41,226 nt of DNA, taken from positions 1-41,226 of the forward strand of contig NZ_PSRR01000034.1 of assembly GCF_004296405.1 (NCBI RefSeq), written 5' to 3'. Below, piece after piece: positions 15,885 through 24,900 of this stretch (position 1 is the first letter of the stretch; each line of letters opens with the position of its first letter). The notes beneath the pieces are model-generated. The model had not been told where the DNA came from and ran no database searches. It was given only the letters and a program-made list of their open reading frames with translations. The DNA comes from Bradyrhizobium sp. Leo170. Lineage in GTDB: Bacteria > Pseudomonadota > Alphaproteobacteria > Rhizobiales > Xanthobacteraceae. Made by a program: the position numbers and the translations under genes.

Positions 15885-16047
15885 CCTTCTCCCCTTGGGA
15901 GAAGGTGGCGCGCATGAAATGCGCGCCGGATGAGGGGTTCTATCCGCGGATGCTAATGCTGCTAAGGAGAGGCCTCTATCCGCGGAGGCAGACCCCTCAC
16001 CCGGCTTCGCGTTCCGCGAAGCCACCCTCTCCCACAAGGGGAGAGGG
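15885..16047. repeat. composite palindromic repeat (CCCCTCACCC family), copy 1
   Basis: The left half (15885-15938, with CTCCCCTTGGGAGAAGG and GGATGAGGGGT) mirrors the right half (15992-16047, with ACCCCTCACCC and CACAAGGGGAGAGGG). The centre holds a 12-bp direct repeat TCTATCCGCGGA at 15939-15950 and 15975-15986. It lies inside the ABC operon between the binding-protein and permease genes and could stop or process part of the transcript, favouring binding-protein excess. Relatives are at 30211-30383 and 39466-39613. Confidence 0.85.
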
Positions 16048-16066
16048 TGAACAGCGCAACTTACGT

Positions 16067-17722
16067 CTATTGCGTCATCGAGACCGGCGAGAAGTCCACG
16101 AACCAGCTCTTCGGCTGCACGAAGCCCTTGACCTTCGGGCTCATCGCGCGCGGCGCGACGTCGTGGGCGACGTAAAGGAACGCCGCGTCATCGACAGAGG
16201 CCGCATGCAGCTCGGCGAGCGCCGCGTCGCGCGCGGCGGGATCGAAGCTCTGGCGGGCCTTGGTCACGAGTTCATCGAATTTGGGGTTGTTGATATAGCC
16301 CCAATTGTTCGACACCGGCGGCGCCATCGACGACTGCAGGAAGCGCACCAGCGCGAAGAACGGATCCATCGCCGCATAGGTGACGTTGGTCGCGTTCGAG
16401 CCATTGGCGGTCGGATCCTTGGCACCGCGCCGCCAGTTGGTGAACAGCGTGTTCCATTCGATCACGTCGAGCTGCACGTCGAAATAGCATTCGGCGAGCG
16501 CCTGCTGCAGATATTCATTCATCGGCAATGGCAGCATCTGGCCTGAACCTGACGCCGATGTCTGGATCTTCACCGTCAACTTCTTGTTCGGACCATAGCC
16601 CGCTTCCTGCATCAGCTTCTGCGCGGCAGGCTTGTCGTATTTGATCTGGAAGGTCGGATTGCCGCGCCAGGGATGGCCCGGTTCGAACGTGCCGGTCGCC
16701 GGCACCATCAACCCGGCAAGCAGGCCGTCGCGCAGACCTTCGCGATCGACGCAGAGATTGGCGGCCTTGCGGACGCGAATGTCGTTCCACGGCGAGCCCT
16801 CGATGCGGGAGAACTGCCAGGGCCAGACATGCGGCTCTTCATTGCTGTAGAGCACGAAGCCGCGCTGCTTGATCTCGGGCAGCGCGTCTGGCGCCGGCGC
16901 CTCGACCCAATCGACCTGACCGGAGAGCAGCGCCGCGGTGCGCGCATTGGCTTCCGGCATCGGCAGCAGCACCATCTTGTCGACCTTCGGAACGCGCGCC
17001 TTGTCCCAATAGGCAGCGTTCTTGACGAGCTCGAGCCGCTCGCGCGGTGTGAATTTCGTCATCTTCCACGGCCCGGTGCCCGAGGCGTCCCTGGCGAAGG
17101 CGGCCCAGGCGGCCTGCGATTTCGCCTTCGCATCGGCACCTTCGGCAGTGTCATAGAACTTCTGCCACTTTGCCGGGCTCGCCATGAACAGGTTGGTCAG
17201 GTTGATCGGCAGGAAGCTGTCCGGCTCCTTGGTGGTGAGTTCAACCGTCATGTCGTCGATCTTGCGGGCCGAGGCCAGCGTCGGCATGCGCGAGGCGGTG
17301 ACGCCGACCTGGCTCGGATCGAACTGCGGTGCATCCTGCTTGAGCACCTTGTCGACATTCCAGACAACGGCGTCGGCATTGAACGGCGAGCCGTCATGGA
17401 AGGTGACGCCGGGACGCAGCTTGAAGATCCATTTCTTCTTGTCGGCATCGTCGACCTTCCACTCGGTCGCAAGGCCGGGGATGACGACGCTCGCCTTGTC
17501 GGCCGACGACAGGTCCCACATCGTCAGCCCGTCATACATCGTGAGCCCGGTGAAGCGGTTGCCTTCGAAGCCCTGATCGGGCTGCCCGAGCGTGCGCGGA
17601 ATATCGGCAGCAGTCATGCCGATGCGCAGCACCGTTTCGGCGCCAGCTGCGCGCGGCACGGCGGCCAGCGCAATCGCCAGCGCCGCCGCCAGCGCCAGCG
17701 CTTTGGTTTTCTCAGTACGCAT
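16067..17722 (-). CDS. ABC transporter solute-binding protein, family 5 (first paralogue)
   Basis: A 551-residue periplasmic binding protein of the peptide/nickel (SBP_bac_5) family. The N-terminal signal peptide has a basic start and an Ala/Leu core, with likely cleavage after about residue 28 (RAAGA). Family signatures include PGLATEWKVDD followed by KLRPGVTFHDGSPFNADAVVWN. First gene of the operon that continues with permeases, ATPases, DUF4089 protein and amidase. A sigma-54 promoter lies upstream at 17773-17788. It is clearly paralogous to the divergent gene at 17935-19542. Confidence 0.93.
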   Translation of the reverse strand: MRTEKTKALALAAALAIALAAVPRAAGAETVLRIGMTAADIPRTLGQPDQGFEGNRFTGLTMYDGLTMWDLSSADKASVVIPGLATEWKVDDADKKKWIFKLRPGVTFHDGSPFNADAVVWNVDKVLKQDAPQFDPSQVGVTASRMPTLASARKIDDMTVELTTKEPDSFLPINLTNLFMASPAKWQKFYDTAEGADAKAKSQAAWAAFARDASGTGPWKMTKFTPRERLELVKNAAYWDKARVPKVDKMVLLPMPEANARTAALLSGQVDWVEAPAPDALPEIKQRGFVLYSNEEPHVWPWQFSRIEGSPWNDIRVRKAANLCVDREGLRDGLLAGLMVPATGTFEPGHPWRGNPTFQIKYDKPAAQKLMQEAGYGPNKKLTVKIQTSASGSGQMLPLPMNEYLQQALAECYFDVQLDVIEWNTLFTNWRRGAKDPTANGSNATNVTYAAMDPFFALVRFLQSSMAPPVSNNWGYINNPKFDELVTKARQSFDPAARDAALAELHAASVDDAAFLYVAHDVAPRAMSPKVKGFVQPKSWFVDFSPVSMTQ

Positions 17723-17772
17723 TGCAAAGGTCCCTTCTTCAACTTCGGGTGATTAATTGTTGGGCAATCGTA

Positions 17773-17788
17773 TGCAATGCCTGTGCCA
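17773..17788 (-). promoter_or_regulatory. sigma-54 promoter of the first binding-protein operon
   Basis: The minus strand reads TGGCACAGGCATTGCA, which matches TGGCAC-N5-TTGCA with the required GG-N10-GC spacing. The predicted start is near 17762, giving a leader of about 40 nt to the ATG at 17722. This is one mismatch or fewer from the consensus and is correctly oriented. It implies RpoN and an enhancer-binding activator such as NtrC. Confidence 0.72.
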
Positions 17789-17872
17789 AGGGGAATAGTT
17801 CTGCGGAAAATCGCCCCGGGATGCGTCGATTCTTCTCAGTCCGTGCCGCGGGACGGAAAGATGTGCCTATTC

Positions 17873-17888
17873 TGGCATCAAGCTTGCT
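17873..17888 (+). promoter_or_regulatory. sigma-54 promoter of the second binding-protein gene
   Basis: TGGCATCAAGCTTGCT matches the -24/-12 pattern with GG-N10-GC. The predicted start is near 17898, with a leader of about 37 nt to the ATG at 17935. The two promoters are back to back, 84 bp apart. Between them TCCGT (17840-17844) and ACGGA (17853-17857) form a short inverted repeat that could bind a shared activator. Confidence 0.65.
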
Positions 17889-17934
17889 TGGTTGGCATCC
17901 GGTATTCGGAATACGTCAACGGAGCTTTGGTAAC

Positions 17935-19542
17935 ATGCGCACCCGATATTCGATTCTCGTAGCTGCTTTGGCGCTTGCCATCGGCGCAGGCTGGAGCAGC
18001 AAGCCGGCGCAAGCCGAATCCGTGGTGCGCTACGGAATCTCGATGGCGGATATCCCGCTCACGACCGGCCAGCCCGATCGCGGCGCAGGTGCCTATCAAT
18101 TCACCGCCTATACGATCTACGATCCGCTCGTCGCCTGGGAGATGGATGTCGCCGACCGGCCGGGCAAACTGGTGCCCGGCCTCGCCACGGAATGGAAAGT
18201 CGACGACAAGGACAAGACCAAGTGGCGCTTCACGCTGCGCAAGGGCGTCAAGTTCCACGACGGCAGCGACTTCAACGCCGATGCCGTGATCTGGAATCTG
18301 GACAAAGTGCTGAACGACAAGGCACCGCAATTCGACAAGCGGCAGAGCGCGCAGGTGAAGACCCGCCTGCCCTCGGTCGCGAGCTACGCCAAGATCGACG
18401 ATTTCACCGTGGAGATCACGACCAAGACGGTCGACTCCTTCTTCCCCTACCAGATGCTCTGGTTCCTGGTCTCGAGCCCCGCGCAATATGAAAAGCTCGG
18501 CAAGGACTGGGACAAGTTCGCAAGCCAGCCTTCCGGCACCGGCCCGTTCAAGCTGACCAAGCTCGTGCCGCGCGAACTCGCCGAGCTCACCAAGAACGAG
18601 GACTATTGGAACAAGAAGCGCCTCCCCAAGGTCGACAAGATGGTGCTGATCCCGATGCCGGAGGCATTGACACGCACCAACGCGCTGCTGGCAGGGCAGG
18701 TCGACCTGATCGAGACGCCGGCGCCTGACGCCGTGCCGCAGCTCAAGGCCGCCGGCATGAAGATCGTCGACAACGTCACCCCGCATGTCTGGAACTATCA
18801 TCTGAACGTGCTGCCCGGCTCGCCCTGGACCGACATCCGCCTGCGCAAAGCGCTGAACCTCGCGATCGATCGCGATGCCGTAGTCGGGCTGATGAATGGA
18901 TTGGCAAAACCTGCCAAGGGCCAGGTGGACCCCTCGAGCCCATGGTTCGGCAAGCCGACCTTCGACATCAAATATGATCTCGCCGCCGCCAAGAAGCTGG
19001 TGCAGGAGGCCGGCTACTCCAAGGAGAAGCCGCTGAAGACGACCTTCATCATCGCCCAGGGCGGCACCGGACAGATGCTGTCGCTGCCGATGAACGAATT
19101 CCTGCAGCAGAGCTTCAAGGAGATCGGCATCGACGTCGACTTCAAGGTGGTCGAGCTCGAAACTCTCTATACGCATTGGCGCAAGGGCGCGGCCGACGAG
19201 ATGAACGCCGGCATCACCGCCAACAACATCGCCTATGTGACCTCGGACCCGCTCTACGCGATCGTCCGCTTCTTCCATTCCGGCCAGATCGCGCCTGTCG
19301 GCGTCAACTGGGGCGGCTACAAGAACCCGAAGGTCGATGCGCTGATCGACGAGGCCAAGCAGACCTTCGACACCACCAAGCAGGACGAACTGCTGGCGCA
19401 GGCGCATGCACTGATCGTCGACGATGCCGTGCTGGTGTGGGTAGTGCACGACACCAACCCGCATGCGCTGTCGCCCAAGGTCAAGACCTTCGTGCAGGCG
19501 CAGCACTGGTTCCAGGACCTGACGCAGATCGGGCTGCAGTAG
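17935..19542 (+). CDS. ABC transporter solute-binding protein, family 5 (second paralogue)
   Basis: A 535-residue SBP_bac_5 protein. It has a signal peptide (MRTRYSILVAALALAIGAG, cleavage probably after PAQA, about residue 25) and the same motifs as its divergent paralogue: PGLATEWKVDD, LRKGVKFHDGSDFNADAVIWN and MVLIPMPEA. The start at 17935 is set by GGAG 10 nt upstream and by the sigma-54 promoter whose start lies after all upstream in-frame codons. It has no permease of its own here and probably feeds the same membrane complex, widening its substrate range. Confidence 0.92.
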   Translation: MRTRYSILVAALALAIGAGWSSKPAQAESVVRYGISMADIPLTTGQPDRGAGAYQFTAYTIYDPLVAWEMDVADRPGKLVPGLATEWKVDDKDKTKWRFTLRKGVKFHDGSDFNADAVIWNLDKVLNDKAPQFDKRQSAQVKTRLPSVASYAKIDDFTVEITTKTVDSFFPYQMLWFLVSSPAQYEKLGKDWDKFASQPSGTGPFKLTKLVPRELAELTKNEDYWNKKRLPKVDKMVLIPMPEALTRTNALLAGQVDLIETPAPDAVPQLKAAGMKIVDNVTPHVWNYHLNVLPGSPWTDIRLRKALNLAIDRDAVVGLMNGLAKPAKGQVDPSSPWFGKPTFDIKYDLAAAKKLVQEAGYSKEKPLKTTFIIAQGGTGQMLSLPMNEFLQQSFKEIGIDVDFKVVELETLYTHWRKGAADEMNAGITANNIAYVTSDPLYAIVRFFHSGQIAPVGVNWGGYKNPKVDALIDEAKQTFDTTKQDELLAQAHALIVDDAVLVWVVHDTNPHALSPKVKTFVQAQHWFQDLTQIGLQ

Positions 19543-19553
19543 CGACACGAATT

Positions 19554-19587
19554 GTAGGGTGGGCAAAGCGCAGCGTGCCCACCCTAC
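19554..19587. repeat. palindromic repeat, GTAGGGTGGGC family (short form)
   Basis: GTAGGGTGGGCA and TGCCCACCCTAC are perfect 12-bp arms around AAGCGCAGCG. The sequence is the same as the outer part of the element at 3518-3598. It fills the convergent junction between the second binding-protein gene and the cyclase gene. Confidence 0.9.
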
Positions 19588-19599
19588 AAAATCACCGGG

Positions 19600-21828
19600 T
19601 CACTTCGTCAGCAGCGCGAAGGCGCCGTTCCAATCTTCCGGGGGCGGGTTCTCGAGGAAATGGCGGATGCGCGCTTCGTAGAGATTGTATAGCCGTTCCA
19701 GCGCATGACCCTCGTCGGTCTTGCGGCCCCGCTCGATGGCGGCTAGCGCACCTTGCCAATCGCGGCCGCGGTAGCAGGCCAGCATTTCGATCGTGAGGTT
19801 GCGCAGGCGCTGGAAGCGGCCGGACTGCGCGATGTCCTCGCGGCCGGCAATCGCGTAGATCACCTCCGGCTCCTTCTTGCCCTTGACCATGATGAAGTCG
19901 AGCTCGAGGATTGCGAACTTCTCCTTTGCGGCGAGCGCAGTCTTCGACCCCACGATGATGGGAAAACCGTATTCCTTGGACTGCCCCTCGAGGCGCGAGG
20001 CGAGATTGACGCTGTCGCCGAGCACCGAATAGTCGAAGCGCAGGTCGGACCCCATATTGCCGACCACGCAGACGCCGGTGTTGAGGCCGATGCCGACATT
20101 GAGCGGGATATAGACGTGCCCGCCCGCGTCCGCCTCTTCTTTGCGCAGTTTGTTGAGCTCGTCGATGCGCTCGAGCATGTCGATCGCCGCCTCGCAGGCG
20201 TTGATCTCGTGCGCCTTGTCGTCGAGCGGCGCGTTCCAGAACGCCATGATCGCATCGCCCATATATTTATCGATCGTTCCCTTGCGGGCGAGGATCGCAT
20301 TGGTGAGCGGCGTCAGGAAGCGGTTCATCAGGGCGGTCAGTCCCTGCGGATCGTGCTTGTAGGATTCCGAGATCGTGGTGAAGCCGCGGACGTCGGAGAA
20401 CATGATGGTCATTTCGCGCTCCTCGCCGCCGAGCACGAGCTTCTCCGGCGACTGCGCGAGCTGTTCGACCAGCGCGGGCGACATGTACTGGGCGAAAGCG
20501 CCGCGAATCTGCTTCCGCTGCTGCTGCTCGCGGACGAAGCTCGAGAAGATCAGCGTGAGATAGATCGCCGTGGTCGACATCAACGGATAGGTGAAATCGA
20601 TCAGCAGGCGGTGCTGCGTGTAGAAGTACCAGGAGGTGCCGATCAGCGCGGTCGCGAATACCGCACCTAAGCCGACCAGCGTGATCGGCCCGAACAGCGG
20701 GGCGATTGCGATCACGAGCAGGCCGAACACCAGCGCGGTCGCGAACTCGAACGCGATGCCGTAGTTCGGCTGCGATACGCTGGCTCCGCTCAGCGCGCTC
20801 TCCAGCACCTGGGCGTGGATCTCCACGCCAGGCATCGCGGGCGTGACCGGCGTGGTCTTGATATCGTTGAGCCCGACCGACGAGGTGCCGATCAGGACCA
20901 GCTTGCCCTGGATCCTCTCCGCCGGCACCCGCCCGTGCAGCACGTCGACCGCCGAGACGTAGATCGAAGGGTCAGCCTGGGCGAAGTGCACCCAGAGCTG
21001 GCCGTTGTGGTCGGTCGGAATCCGCAAGCCGCGGAGCGAGAGGCTCTTGATTCCGGCCTCGTCGGTATCGATCAGCACGGTGCCGGAGCCGGTCGCGACC
21101 CTCAGCACCTCAAAACTCAGCGACGGCATGGTGGCGCCTTGCGCCAGCATGATCATCGGCACGCGGCGGACGATGCCGTCGCGCTCGGGCCTGATCGTGA
21201 ACAGGCCGCGGCCGGCGGCGGCCCCTTCCAGCACGGGGACGTTGCGCAGCAGGCCCGGGAAATCGAACATGAAGGGCTGCGGCTCTTCCCCCTTCATGGC
21301 GAGCGGCGTCAGCGGCAGCGACTTGTCGAATTCGGCGACCACGAACGGCAGGCCGGAGGCGCCCAGCACCACGCGCGACTTGCCCATCGCCTCCGCCAGG
21401 ATCTGGTCGTTGCTCGGCAGCGCCCGCAGCTTGGCCTTGGTCTCCTCATCCAGGTTGCGAATGGTCTCGGCGGCGGCATCCGGATTGAGCCGATCGGGCT
21501 CGGGAAACACGATGTCGAAGGCGATCACGACCGCGCCAAGCTTGGTCAGGTTGGTGACGAGATCGGCGATCCGCGTGCGCGGCCAGGGAAACTGGCCGAG
21601 CTCCGACAGGCTCTGTTCGTCGATATCGACGATGGTGACCGGCCTGATCGTCTTGACCCGGGGCTCGATGACCTGGAAACCGTCAAACGTCCTGACCCGA
21701 AGCTCCTCGATCGCCGGCGGATCGAGCACCCTGAGCGCGGCGAAACCGACCAGGATCGCAAGACAGGCGAGCCGCGCATAGCCGAAGCGCCGCTTGAACC
21801 ACCTTCGCAATGCCTTCAGCCGTCTCAT
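19600..21828 (-). CDS. CHASE2-domain class III adenylate/guanylate cyclase
   Basis: A 742-residue membrane sensor. Helix 1 (about residues 18-35) leads into an extracytoplasmic CHASE2 domain (about 50-350; e.g. VTIVDIDEQSL, PWPR, AFDIVFPEPD), then three helices (about 357-432) and a cyclase domain (about 465-660). Metal ligands are in MFSDVRGFT (Asp479) and MGDAIMAFW (Asp525). Lys521 and Ser601 occupy the base-specifying positions, Asn608 and Arg612 the transition-state positions. Lys with Ser/Thr in place of Asp suggests a class IIIb cyclase making cAMP, but cGMP is not excluded. A helical tail follows. It lies 85 bp downstream of the FecR/RTX gene on the same strand. The ribosome site is weak, so coupling to that gene is possible. 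Confidence 0.9.
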   Translation of the reverse strand: MRRLKALRRWFKRRFGYARLACLAILVGFAALRVLDPPAIEELRVRTFDGFQVIEPRVKTIRPVTIVDIDEQSLSELGQFPWPRTRIADLVTNLTKLGAVVIAFDIVFPEPDRLNPDAAAETIRNLDEETKAKLRALPSNDQILAEAMGKSRVVLGASGLPFVVAEFDKSLPLTPLAMKGEEPQPFMFDFPGLLRNVPVLEGAAAGRGLFTIRPERDGIVRRVPMIMLAQGATMPSLSFEVLRVATGSGTVLIDTDEAGIKSLSLRGLRIPTDHNGQLWVHFAQADPSIYVSAVDVLHGRVPAERIQGKLVLIGTSSVGLNDIKTTPVTPAMPGVEIHAQVLESALSGASVSQPNYGIAFEFATALVFGLLVIAIAPLFGPITLVGLGAVFATALIGTSWYFYTQHRLLIDFTYPLMSTTAIYLTLIFSSFVREQQQRKQIRGAFAQYMSPALVEQLAQSPEKLVLGGEEREMTIMFSDVRGFTTISESYKHDPQGLTALMNRFLTPLTNAILARKGTIDKYMGDAIMAFWNAPLDDKAHEINACEAAIDMLERIDELNKLRKEEADAGGHVYIPLNVGIGLNTGVCVVGNMGSDLRFDYSVLGDSVNLASRLEGQSKEYGFPIIVGSKTALAAKEKFAILELDFIMVKGKKEPEVIYAIAGREDIAQSGRFQRLRNLTIEMLACYRGRDWQGALAAIERGRKTDEGHALERLYNLYEARIRHFLENPPPEDWNGAFALLTK

Positions 21829-21913
21829 GACGCTTCGATATCACGCCCGCGTCGATTGATCACGCCGGGAGTTTTCAAGAGTGCGGTGCACCCAGGCGTG
21901 CGGGCCGGCTCGG

Positions 21914-24900
21914 TCAGACGCTGCCCGGCGGAACGATGAAGTCGTTGGCGTGCAGATGGGCCAGCGCGACGTTCTTCAGCAGGATCGTGTTGTGATCGTT
22001 GCCGTCAAGGTCGATCTGTACGTCATTGCCGTTGTTCACGCTGGTGGCGTGGCTTTCGAGCCAGTGATTGAAATCGTTCGGCCCGCTCGGATCGAAGGCG
22101 ACATAGTCCAGCTCGATCTTGTCCTGGCCCGGCGTGAAATCGCCGATCGTGTCGTGGCCGATGCCGCCGGCATTCTGCTTGAAGACGAAAGTGTCGTTGC
22201 CGCCACCACCGAAGAGGACGTTGTCGTGGCCGTCGCCGGTCAGCGTGTCGGCGAACGCGGTGCCGCGCAGGTTCTCAATCGAGGAGAAGATATCGCCTGC
22301 GGCCGCGGTGCCCGCGGTAGCGCCGGTGAGCAGGTTGACGCTGATCGAACCGCTCGCGTGCGAGTAATCCACGGTGTCGCTGCCTGGATCGGTCGGGCCG
22401 AGCGGACCGCCGAGGCCGTTGAAGACATCTGGATGATTGCTGGCCAGGAACACGTCGGGGCCGACGCTGCCGACATAGTTGAAGGCAACCGCGCCGAAGA
22501 TGTCGCCAAAGCTTGGTCCTGTGGACTGCACCGGATCGGACGGAGCAGTGGTATTGACGACGGCCTGGACACTCATGTTCCAGCCATGGGTGCTGACCAG
22601 CAGATGCGCCGCCGTGGCCTGGGCCGGATCTGTCGTACCGAAAATATCGATCTCGTCGATGACATAGGAGATAGAGCCGGTCTGCGGATCGAAGCTGTAG
22701 TCGCTGCTGACCATCTCGAAAACAATGCCTTTGCCGGCGTTGAGGACAAAGGCATGGTCGCTGGAGCCGTCACCCGTGACGGGCTGGCTCGCAGCGAAGT
22801 CGTCATAGAACGTGCTGAAGTCGTAACCATCGGGCGTATGCACGGCAACTGTAACGGTAACCGGCGTGACCGCCTGATCGAGCGTCAAGTTTGCCGTCGA
22901 GCTTGCGTGCAGCGCCCCGTCGGAGGCCACGTAGGTGAAGCTGACAGGGCCGGCATAGCCCGACGCCGGCGTGTAGATCCAGCTGCCGTTGTGATTGTCA
23001 ACGAGATCGCCGCCACCACTCGCGATGCTGAGGCCGGTGATCGACAGCGACTGGCTGTCGATATCGCTCACGCCCGGAAGCAGATCGGAGGCATGGATGA
23101 TGTAGGACGCGTCTTCGGTGCCATGCGTCAGCGTCACCGGCACCGCGACCGGCGCATCATTGGTGCCGGCGATCGTCCATGACACCGAGGCCTGTGTGAT
23201 GGCGTCACCGTCGGAGACGCCATAGTTGACTGTTACCGTGGTCTGCTCGCCCTGAGCCAGGTGCTGGTAGGCGGCAACGCTCGGATCGAGCGTGAAGGAA
23301 TGCGTATCGGCGTTGTAGCACACCCCGTCCGGCAGTTGCGTCGGGACGTTGACGACCGTCAGCACGTCATGGTCGGAATCGGATGCGTTGGCGAGCGCGT
23401 CCAGCGTGCTGGGGCTGCCATCTTCCGTCGCCGATCCCGTAACCGCGCCCGAAACCACCGGCGCGTGGTTGCCGATCTCGTTCAGCGTGACGGATACGGT
23501 TTGGGTGAGCGTGCCGCCGTGACCGTCGCTGATCACGACGTTGAAGGTCTCGACCTTGCTGTGACCCGGCAAGCCGTCGAGCGCCTGCCGCACGGCTGCG
23601 GGATCGGCGGTGTAGGTCCAGGCGAATTGCCCGCCGACACCGCCGATGTCGGACTGCTTGACCAATGTCAGCGTTCCCAGCGCAGTGCCGCTGCCGGTAT
23701 AGCTGCTGGTGGCGGTATGGACGTCGTTGAGGTCAGGATCGGCGAAATTGATCGCGCCTGTCGCGGTGAGGCCCACCTCGCCGTTGTGCACCTCGAACTG
23801 ATCGACGCCGTCGATGCCGGTATTGCCGTCGGTGGTCGGAAGCGTGAGCAGCGCGTCCTGGTTTCCGGATTGCGGCAGCTCGTAGTAATGCGTGCCGTCG
23901 CCGGCCGAATAGCCGGCGCGCGCCGGGGTGCCACCGAGGCCATCGGAGCCGCCGCTGGCGTCACCGGTCGTCCATTTGATATCGCCGTAGCGATACTGGA
24001 CGTCGAAATTGCCGTTGCCTTCGCTGATCAGGACGAGCTGGAACGAATTCAGCTTGTTCGCTCTCTCATTGTAATAGCCGACATCATCCCAGGTGATGGT
24101 CATGACGCCATCGGCCGCGTCGAGATCGTAATAGACGTTGCCATGGCCGCGGGTATCGACGTCGGCCCAGAACACCGCGATGATCGGATTGTTCAGGCCC
24201 GCGTCGATCACGCTGGGCGTATAGGCGTCGGTCGGCGAGCCGAAGGTGATGTTGCCGTTGTTGTTGATGTAGAGCGACTTGTATTGATGGCCGAAGAAAT
24301 TGATGCCTTGCGCGCCGAACGCTGACGTGATGTCGATGGCTTCGGAGGAATTATCATCGCCATGGTCGAGCGCGAGCTCGCCATAACCCTCCGCTCCGGG
24401 AAGATCCTTGATCAGGCCCGTCCCCAGAAGCTTTGCGGCAACCTCCTGGCTGACATGGCCATTTGAGACGGGCACGTTGATCACGCCATCCGTCACTGTT
24501 CCGCCCGCCAACGTCGGCGCATCGTTGACATTCGTGAAGGCAATGCTGCCCGCCTTCACATTGGAGAGCATTTCTCCATCATTGGCCTGGATCGAGAAGG
24601 TCGGCGCCGCCTCGCCGCCGTCGTGAACGAAGCGGACGTGCCCTGCGGCGAGATCGGCCGAGGTGAAGCTGGCGGTATCAATCCAGCCTTCGCCACCCAA
24701 CACCTGGAACTTGCCATGCGTGACATTGGTGACCGTGAAGGTGAAGCTGGAATCGTCGAGGTCGGTGACGTTGATGTTCGCCGGCGTCAGCAGCACCACC
24801 CCGCCCTCGGACACCGCGAGCGTGGCATCGTGGACAACCGGAGGCGTGTCCGCCACCGGGATAGTCGGCGGAATGGCATTGTGGACGCCGATCGTGATCG

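Noticed and set aside
15868..15915. ATG at 15915 as start of the DppB-like gene
   Set aside because: The extra 16 residues are encoded by a palindromic repeat; the GTG at 15867 gives the family-typical N-terminus.
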